DNA of 64,000 nt, from contig OY282373.1 of the NCBI GenBank assembly GCA_958295805.1, positions 1,955,001-2,019,000 on the forward strand, given 5' to 3'. Source of the stretch: an uncultured Nitrospirales bacterium. GTDB taxonomy: Bacteria; Nitrospirota; Nitrospiria; Nitrospirales; UBA8639. This document shows, piece after piece, positions 63,414-64,000 of the stretch. Each line of letters begins with the position of its first letter. Within the stretch, counting starts at the first letter, position 1. Below the pieces are notes generated by a model. It was given only the letters and a program-made list of their open reading frames with translations. It did no database searches and was not told the DNA's origin. The position numbers and the translations under genes are program-made.

Positions 63414-64000
63414 ATGATTACCGTCCAACACGTGTCGAAACATTATGGACGCCACACGGCCGTTCATGACGTGACGTTCCACGTCCGGAAAGGCGACGTT
63501 CTGGCGTTCCTTGGTCCAAATGGTGCAGGGAAAACCACCACGATGCGAATCCTGGCTTGCTTTATGCCCCCAAGTGACGGCACGGCTCACGTCGCGGGAT
63601 TTGACTGCCTGGAACAGCCAATGGAAGTCAAACGACGCCTTGGATATTTGCCTGAAACTCCTCCCCTCTATCAGGAACTCACCGTCAACGAGTATTTAAC
63701 GTTCGTGGGGCGGTTGAAGGGCATCACGCCGTCGCGTGTGCCTTCACGGAAGGCACAAGTGATTGAGCAAGTGGGGCTCGGACCCGTGCATCACCGGGTG
63801 ATTGGACACCTCTCCAAGGGCTATCGACAGAGAGTCGGTCTGGCCCAAGCCCTGATTCACGATCCACCGGTTCTGATTCTGGATGAGCCGACCGTGGGGC
63901 TTGATCCCAACCAAATACGTGAGATCCGCAGCCTGATTAAAAGTCTGTCCGGGTCGCACACCATTATCCTGAGTACCCACGTTCTTCCCGAAGCCACCGC
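63414..64000 (+). CDS. ABC transporter ATP-binding protein, GldA/NatA type (runs off the window)
   Basis: 195 codons visible from the ATG at 63414 to the edge. Walker A GPNGAGKTT, signature LSKGYRQRVGLAQAL, Walker B LILDEPTVGLDP and the switch STHVLPEA are all present. Of the kind paired with two-component export systems (gliding/ABC-2 type). The C-terminus and partners lie outside. Confidence 0.88.
   Translation, partial: MITVQHVSKHYGRHTAVHDVTFHVRKGDVLAFLGPNGAGKTTTMRILACFMPPSDGTAHVAGFDCLEQPMEVKRRLGYLPETPPLYQELTVNEYLTFVGRLKGITPSRVPSRKAQVIEQVGLGPVHHRVIGHLSKGYRQRVGLAQALIHDPPVLILDEPTVGLDPNQIREIRSLIKSLSGSHTIILSTHVLPEAT

Overview
The window is a gene-dense stretch of a Gram-negative (diderm) bacterial chromosome. 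It has a TonB-dependent receptor, a Pal-type lipoprotein, an outer-membrane beta-barrel protein and heterotetrameric glycyl-tRNA synthetase genes (glyQ, glyS). I saw no rRNA, tRNA, CRISPR array, integrase or transposase. The mix of PPDK, biotin/thiamine/cobalamin genes and inositol-phosphate synthase fits an environmental bacterium; a Nitrospirota (Nitrospira-like) origin is my best guess, not proven by the sequence. Base and codon use shift between blocks: about 27.5-31.8 kb and 45.5-48.6 kb look GC-richer than the rest, and rpoD has an internal block of extreme G-ending codons.

Layout. 1-2.5 kb: 5' part of an inositol-3-phosphate synthase gene running off the edge, then an orphan Eco57I-like adenine DNA methyltransferase behind a small ORF broken by one in-frame TGA. 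2.5-9.8 kb: a complete sugar-type ABC importer (binding protein, two permeases, ATPase) followed by secreted or unknown proteins and a DsrE-like protein. 9.8-18.7 kb: TPR-2OG oxygenase, rpoD, an XRE regulator, a seven-repeat FG-GAP propeller protein, small membrane proteins/lipoproteins, a 1-Cys peroxiredoxin and a cold-shock protein with a structured leader. 18.9-26.3 kb: housekeeping metabolism (SDR, bioD converging on thiE, accC-accB-efp-aroQ), a DUF2779 nuclease-like protein and a DUF4112 protein. 26.5-31.8 kb: methyltransferase, GT2 glycosyltransferase and flippase-like protein on one strand, facing a large membrane protein split by a run of 19 G. 31.9-40.3 kb: a B12 salvage and uptake locus (CWC protein, cobS, cobT, cobU, btuB-like receptor, btuD-btuC-btuF) with two cobalamin riboswitches. 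40.4-45.4 kb: an esterase-like hydrolase, recQ, and a two-gene ATPase/TOPRIM-like pair that resembles an anti-phage module. 45.5-64 kb: a DUF2723 membrane protein, an outer-membrane protein, elbB, ppdK-ribD, glyQ-glyS, a cupredoxin lipoprotein, thiD, an epimerase, a glycogen-synthase-like glycosyltransferase, pal, and the start of an ABC ATPase gene.

Most notable: (1) the poly-G tract, whose loss of one G would restore a 663-residue membrane protein, a classic contingency-locus design; (2) the compact ATPase-DUF3226 pair; (3) the G3-biased block inside rpoD; (4) a palindromic repeat that contributes in-frame residues to the B12 transporter ATPase and recurs just downstream of that gene; (5) a likely unannotated small RNA divergent from glyQ.
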